Positions 60,002 through 64,000 of a stretch of DNA of 64,000 nucleotides are shown here, piece by piece (the first letter of the stretch is position 1; each line of letters starts with the position of its first letter). The notes under the pieces are model-generated. The model saw only the letters and a list, made by a program, of their open reading frames with translations, did not search any database and was not told the origin of the DNA. Made by a program: the position numbers and the translations under genes. The stretch comes from Acestrorhynchus altus (lineage: Eukaryota > Chordata > Actinopteri > Characiformes > Acestrorhynchidae), in assembly GCA_034509495.1 (NCBI GenBank), contig CM067507.1, positions 36,259,461 to 36,323,460 on the forward strand. Direction: 5' to 3'.

Positions 60002-60116
60002 CTGTAAGCCGATTGTGAATGTACAGGCAGGAAATCCCACTGCTATAGCTTCCTCTCTGATGGACTGCAGAGTGCTGGGTTTTATCCATTACTGCCAGCT
60101 TTCAGCACTACTGTCT

Positions 60117-60173
<57 letters not shown>

Positions 60174-60429
60174 GAGGAGGAGGAGCTGCAGAGCTCATTC
60201 TAAACAGCACAGCAGAACAGCAGAAGCAGCATAGTTGTGTTTCAGGTGTACAGCAGGATCTCTCTCACTCTATCTTTCTCTCTCTCTCCCATACACACAC
60301 ACACACTCTTTTCCTCTGGGAATCAGACTAGACTATATGTGTGTGAGTGTGTAAGCTCTCGGACAGCACTATCTCTCACTCAAAGCCGCACACGCTGCTG
60401 TGCATTTCTCCAGGCATCACAGTGGACCA
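59739..60429. other. Upstream region of the alternative exon with (GT)n and (GA)n runs
   Basis: GT run at 59949-60000. GA run at 60121-60170 passing into a GGA run to 60183. A short CT/CA-rich patch at 60262-60308. Polypurine tracts are common near vertebrate promoters, but no start site can be fixed. Confidence 0.6.
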
Positions 60430-60692
60430 GCTGTTTCTCAGGTGCAGGATTGTAGGACTGCACTCTGTTGGCTCTTGCAGTGCCATGCGCACCCAGCAGG
60501 GCGGCGCTGATGCCCCGGTGCCCCTGCCCGGGGGGAGCTGTGGCAGCAGCAGTGGCAGCTCGGGCCTCCTGTCCCCCGGATCGGATTCGGACAGCAGTCT
60601 CGGTCCCGCCGGACCTTTCCCTGGGTTTGGGGGTACCCTCCGGGGGGCGCTCTCCCACTACTGGAGCCTGGAGAGCTTACACTCCACCACAG
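60430..60692 (+). promoter_or_regulatory. GC/CpG-rich segment around the alternative first exon
   Basis: This is one of the few clearly GC-rich, CpG-bearing stretches in an AT-leaning window (for example ccccggatcggattcgg near 60575-60590). It coincides with the candidate alternative first exon. Such composition is common at vertebrate promoters. No TATA box was identified at a fitting distance. Inference only. Confidence 0.35.
60485..60692 (+). CDS. Probable alternative first coding exon of the same RhoGEF (WSLESLH N-terminus)
   Basis: The ATG at 60485 opens 69 codons of GC-rich, CpG-containing sequence, rich in Gly, Ser and Pro, ending ALSHYWSLESLHSTT at the donor ccacag|gtaggt (GT at 60693). 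It exits in phase 1, the same as exon 54595-54709, so both could splice to the same downstream exon. The short human SPATA13 isoform, from memory, begins with a brief unique sequence containing RFWSLESLH before its SH3 domain; the resemblance is the main reason for this call. A potential acceptor (gctcttgcag, ending 60480) just before the ATG would require phase 2 input, which does not match 54709, so an alternative promoter is preferred over an internal exon. In the upstream direction the frame stays open to an ATG at 60347; that extension looks like ordinary 5' UTR. If right, this isoform lacks the DDLW/SAPTGL region. Confidence 0.6.
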
Positions 60693-61700
60693 GTAGGTTA
60701 CAACTGAGAGGTATTAAAGGAGAGTTGCCAGTTTGGTTGTATGTGTAGGGAAGGCTTTGTACGAGATTTTGCATTGCTGTGAGATTTTGATTGTATTTAG
60801 TCAGGGTGTTGGATAATCACCACATCTCATCCCAAAGTTCTGGCTGGAGCTCCATTATTCCAGTTTGGATCCAACTTCAAGGAACATCTTGCATTTACCT
60901 CAAATGCAAAGTCTTTCTTAAGAAAGGGTTCTTGTAAGAACTTTCAGTGGTTCCTCCACAGTTTCAAACTGAAGATCCTCTAAAGGATTTTAAGGATCTT
61001 GTCCTTTTAACAGTGTATTCTGAAGAACAAAGCTTGGTTCCAGATTCCTCCTGGACACCCCCAGCATGTTAATGTGTTCAATTCCATCATCAGTGCACCT
61101 GAGATAACTCAGGTGCTCACTAAGCACTGATTTACCAAAACCAGGTGTTGACTCCCATGAGCAGAACTTTGGAGACGTTTAATGATCACAGTGATGGAGA
61201 ACCACCCAGATAAGGAGCTTTTCACAGGAGTCTACAATGTTGGCAGTTCTGTCTTTTACCCCGTGTCCCACTGTGGTGGGTAAATAAAGGCAGCATAAGG
61301 ACCTGGATGTAGAGACGTGTGTAGTCCCTGTAGCTTAGGACTTAAGGACTGCAAAGAGACTTGTTGAGAGATGGTGAGAAGATGGCTTTACTCGTCTGGC
61401 TGTCGTGTTTTCTGTGATTCTGCTGAAATGAAGAGTATGAGATGCAGGTGTGGTACCTCAGATGATGCATGCTGAAGATATCATCTCACAGATTGTGCTC
61501 TCTGCTTCGTAGAAGGCAGACTCATGATGATGATGATGGTGGTGGTGGTGACGATGACGGTGAGATGAGGTTGGAGATTGTCTCCATGCTCCTGCTGAGC
61601 AGAGGAAATCTGCCTGTGGAGGCGTGAGAGTGGTCAGCTTCTGTTGCTATGGTCAACATCTGAAGCTCTGCTGTGTGTGTTTGGGTGTGACTTGTTGAGG
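60693..61700. other. Intron sequence with MITE-A and hairpin-type fragments
   Basis: 60774-60862 is reverse MITE-A interior (gttggataatcaccacatct catcccaaagttctggctgg agctccatt). 60895-61030 resembles the aaaggttctt repeat. 61527-61560 is a gatgatgatggtggtgg trinucleotide run. The SH3 exon was not found. Confidence 0.5.
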
Positions 61701-61981
61701 TTTGTGTGTGCATGTGTGTGTGTGTGTGTGTGTGTGTTAAAGAAAACAGAAGAATGTGCGTTCTTTAAGCACTCTCCACCACTCTTCTCCTTCACCGCGT
61801 TCTCTGGCTGATTGTCATGGTGACGGAGTGGTGGTGGGATGTGTGGCGGATGGTAGATGGGAGGAGGATCGATACAGAAGAGCTGTGGAGTGTATGATGG
61901 ATCTGTGTTATGAGGCGTGAGAGCTGCTGTCGCATTCTGACCAGAAAATGACCATTCCAGAACAAACACACCCCCCCGCCC

Positions 61982-62014
<33 letters not shown>

Positions 62015-62259
62015 ACACTCTGTGTGTGTCAGAGCTGATCTGAGTGCTGTATTGACATCACATGTCTCCTGATCCTGCTAATGACCTCAATGACTGCATT
62101 GATTTAACTGTTTGCCCCTTTGACCTTTTGAAAGGGGTCAGGGTGGGGGTAAGAGTGGGGGTCATGGTCATGCCAGAAGGTCAGCAATAAAAATAAGAGA
62201 AAGAGAGAAACTTAATAACCGTTCTGCTCTAATGCACCAATAAACAATGTCAGATTAGA
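61701..62259. other. Spacer with (GT)n and (CA)n runs
   Basis: GT run at 61704-61737 and CA run at 61981-62018, in opposite sense 245 bp apart. No exon is supported. Confidence 0.6.
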
Positions 62260-62261
62260 AT

Positions 62262-62847
62262 GACTATGGAGATCCCTTCTAATGAACACGTTCAGCTACT
62301 TTAGGTTCTTTTGTCTCTGGAGCAGATGAATAGGAACCTGTTGGCACCATGTCTGATGCCAGGTGGGCTTCAGGAGTATGAAGCATTGAGCTGAGGAGCA
62401 GAGGAACTGTGTATTCTCTGGAATGATGGATCTCCATCCAGTACTTTTGGGATGAGGTGGGGATGAGGAGTGGTGCTGATCATCCAACATCCCCATCTCA
62501 CTAATACTCATATATATATAACGTATAGTCTTTCCTAAACCCGGTCCTGGAGACCTCCTGCCCTGCACATTGTAGTGGATTTTCTGCTTGACCAAAGAGC
62601 CAGAGAACACAGAGCAGGTTTCCTCTTCAACTTTTAAAATAGTTCTGATCTCTGTCCAGCAGTTCTGCCAAGCATATCGCTGCCCAATGAAAACCTCGTT
62701 GTTCTTCTCCAAGACTCATTGATCTACTGAGTTTGGGAAACACTGACTCATAAACAAAAGCAGGAAACTCTTTTTAATACCCTTGATTTCAGAAGAAACA
62801 ATGAATGAGCAGGTGTCCCAATACTTTTGTCCATACGGTGTATTGTA
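62262..62847 (+). mobile_element. MITE-A copy split by a nested insertion
   Basis: 5' part 62262-62515 (ggagatcccttctaatgaac ... gatcatccaacatccccatc tcactaatac). 3' part 62755-62845 (ggaaactctttttaatacc ... gtgtcccaatacttttgtcc atac). Between them about 62520-62750 is foreign and includes cctaaacccggtcctggaga cctcctgccctgcacat, a repeat type common in fish genomes. Confidence 0.78.
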
Positions 62848-63504
62848 GAGTGCAGAATTATTAGGTGCCCTAAAAATCAGCGGATTCGTTATTACGTAGA
62901 AAACAGTTAGGTTTGGTCTCCCAATGCAGTTTAGAGAACCCACTAACAAACGTTGCATGATACGCAGTAGGGGCAAAAGTTTGGGGACACCTGCTCATTT
63001 ACTGATGTTAAATCAGATGTGCTGATGGTGGAATTGGACACATCCACATGCTGGCTGGGAGCGCCGGGGAAAAATCAGGAACCAAGGACAAGCTCCTTAA
63101 AATCATTTAGTGAAACTGTGGAGGAACCTCTGAACGTGAAGGAACTTTCCAGTGTAGATCAGAAGATCTCTATGTTCTTCAGAGGAGAACTTCTTCCTCT
63201 TTACTGTGTTTTGGTTTAACTATGTCTGTTCTGATGGGGTCTGGAGTTTCTACACTGATTGCTCTTATTGATCAGAGACAGGAGGAGGAATGATGGGATT
63301 CATGGAGTGCTGTAGGTTTAGATTCCAGATCGATAAACACGGTTGAATGGCTTGTTTCCAGATTAGTGTCACTGTTAATAATCTGATTTCTATCTATTGC
63401 TTCGGAAACAGTCGTTGGTTACAGTTTATGGCAGTAAATCTATTTGACTTGGAGACGAAGAACCAGAGAGAGAAGCGGAGGAGGTTGGATGAGGCTGATA
63501 GTGA

Positions 63505-63505
<1 letters not shown>
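62848..63505. other. Unassigned sequence
   Basis: Hairpin-type debris at 63115-63190 (aactgtggaggaacctctga). No exon is supported. Confidence 0.4.

Positions 63506-63507
<2 letters not shown>

Positions 63508-63555
<48 letters not shown>
63508..63555. repeat. (GT)n microsatellite
   Basis: Pure GT run. Confidence 0.95.
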
Positions 63556-63557
<2 letters not shown>

Positions 63558-64000
63558 GTAGGGACAGTTCTATGTGGGCTAATCTGATTTGTGCAGGTTT
63601 AGAGCTGAACCCAAACAGAGCTGGCACAGTTTAGCAGCTGAGGCCGAGTCTGGGCCCCAAACGGGTCTGTTCTGACCTCAAAAACTGCCCACCCATCACC
63701 CCTCACCCTGTCAGAACATCAGTAATACAACAAACACTGTTCAGTCTGGTGGTCTTCCCTTCCAGTGCTTCTCCCAATCCAGCTAAAACGAGGAGCTCTG
63801 GAATGTGTGTCTGCTATTCCACCCTTCCAGTACCAGGCAGGTTTTAATGTTATGGCTGTTTGTTGACATTATTTGGGACATTTACTTACTTTATTGATTG
63901 TATCCACAAAATTCCAAAGTCCTTTCTTTGGAACAATACAGCAGAAGAAGTGTTATTCATTCGGAGCTGCTTTTCTGAGTTAAAGTAGCCTTTCTGTCAA
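63556..64000. other. Unassigned sequence to the window edge
   Basis: gttttaatgttatggctgtt at 63840 resembles the Tc1-like terminus seen at 3540. No SH3 exon is present before the edge. Confidence 0.4.

Noticed and set aside
62296..62712. 138-codon reverse-strand open frame
   Set aside because: It spans MITE-A and the repeat nested in it.

Overview
This window looks like genomic DNA from a ray-finned (teleost) fish. It is dense in long (GT)n/(CA)n and (CT)n/(GA)n microsatellites. It carries many decayed Tc1/mariner-like elements, tRNA-derived SINEs of fish type, TTAA-flanked MITEs and degenerate minisatellites of the 'CATAGCAACCAC' type. An otophysan (characin or catfish-like) source is my guess from the repeat families; it is not proven by the sequence. 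There are no bacterial operons, CRISPR arrays, rRNA genes or tRNA genes.

One protein-coding gene can be supported, on the + strand and running off the right edge. It is an ASEF-family Rho guanine-nucleotide exchange factor (arhgef4/ASEF or its paralogue spata13/ASEF2). Four internal coding exons join in phase: 44990-48632 (a giant 3.6-kb exon), 49827-51313, 52651-52920 and 54595-54709. The last two carry the DDLW...SAPTGL block that corresponds to the APC-binding region just before the SH3 domain in ARHGEF4. The SH3, DH and PH exons are not in the window and must lie beyond 64000. A GC-rich exon at 60485-60692 ends in the same splice phase as exon 54595-54709. It encodes a WSLESLH motif like the start of short SPATA13, so it is probably an alternative first exon that would give an isoform without the upstream N-terminus. 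A possible tiny first exon (22106-22144) would place a ~22.8-kb intron across the middle of the window; this is speculative.

Region 1-22 kb has no supported gene. It holds microsatellites, copies of a Tc1-like MITE (called MITE-A here), long foldback elements, two decayed Tc1-like transposases, a 31-bp minisatellite (4.5-4.8 kb), CATAGCAAC arrays (9.6-10.3, 18.2-18.5 and 20.9-21.1 kb) and some unassigned unique sequence. Region 22-45 kb holds SINEs, two more Tc1-like transposase remnants, a 72-bp satellite array (31.5-33.4 kb), a near-complete foldback element (37.1-37.75 kb), and a TTAA-flanked MITE family with an internal 52-bp minisatellite. Region 45-64 kb holds the RhoGEF exons; its introns carry another Tc1-like transposase remnant and further MITEs.

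I found no convincing new multi-gene system. The most interesting items are the two predicted N-termini of the RhoGEF, the TTAA element ending about 60 bp before its giant exon, the satellite array with uneven indel noise, and the repeated pairing of oppositely oriented CA and TG tracts.
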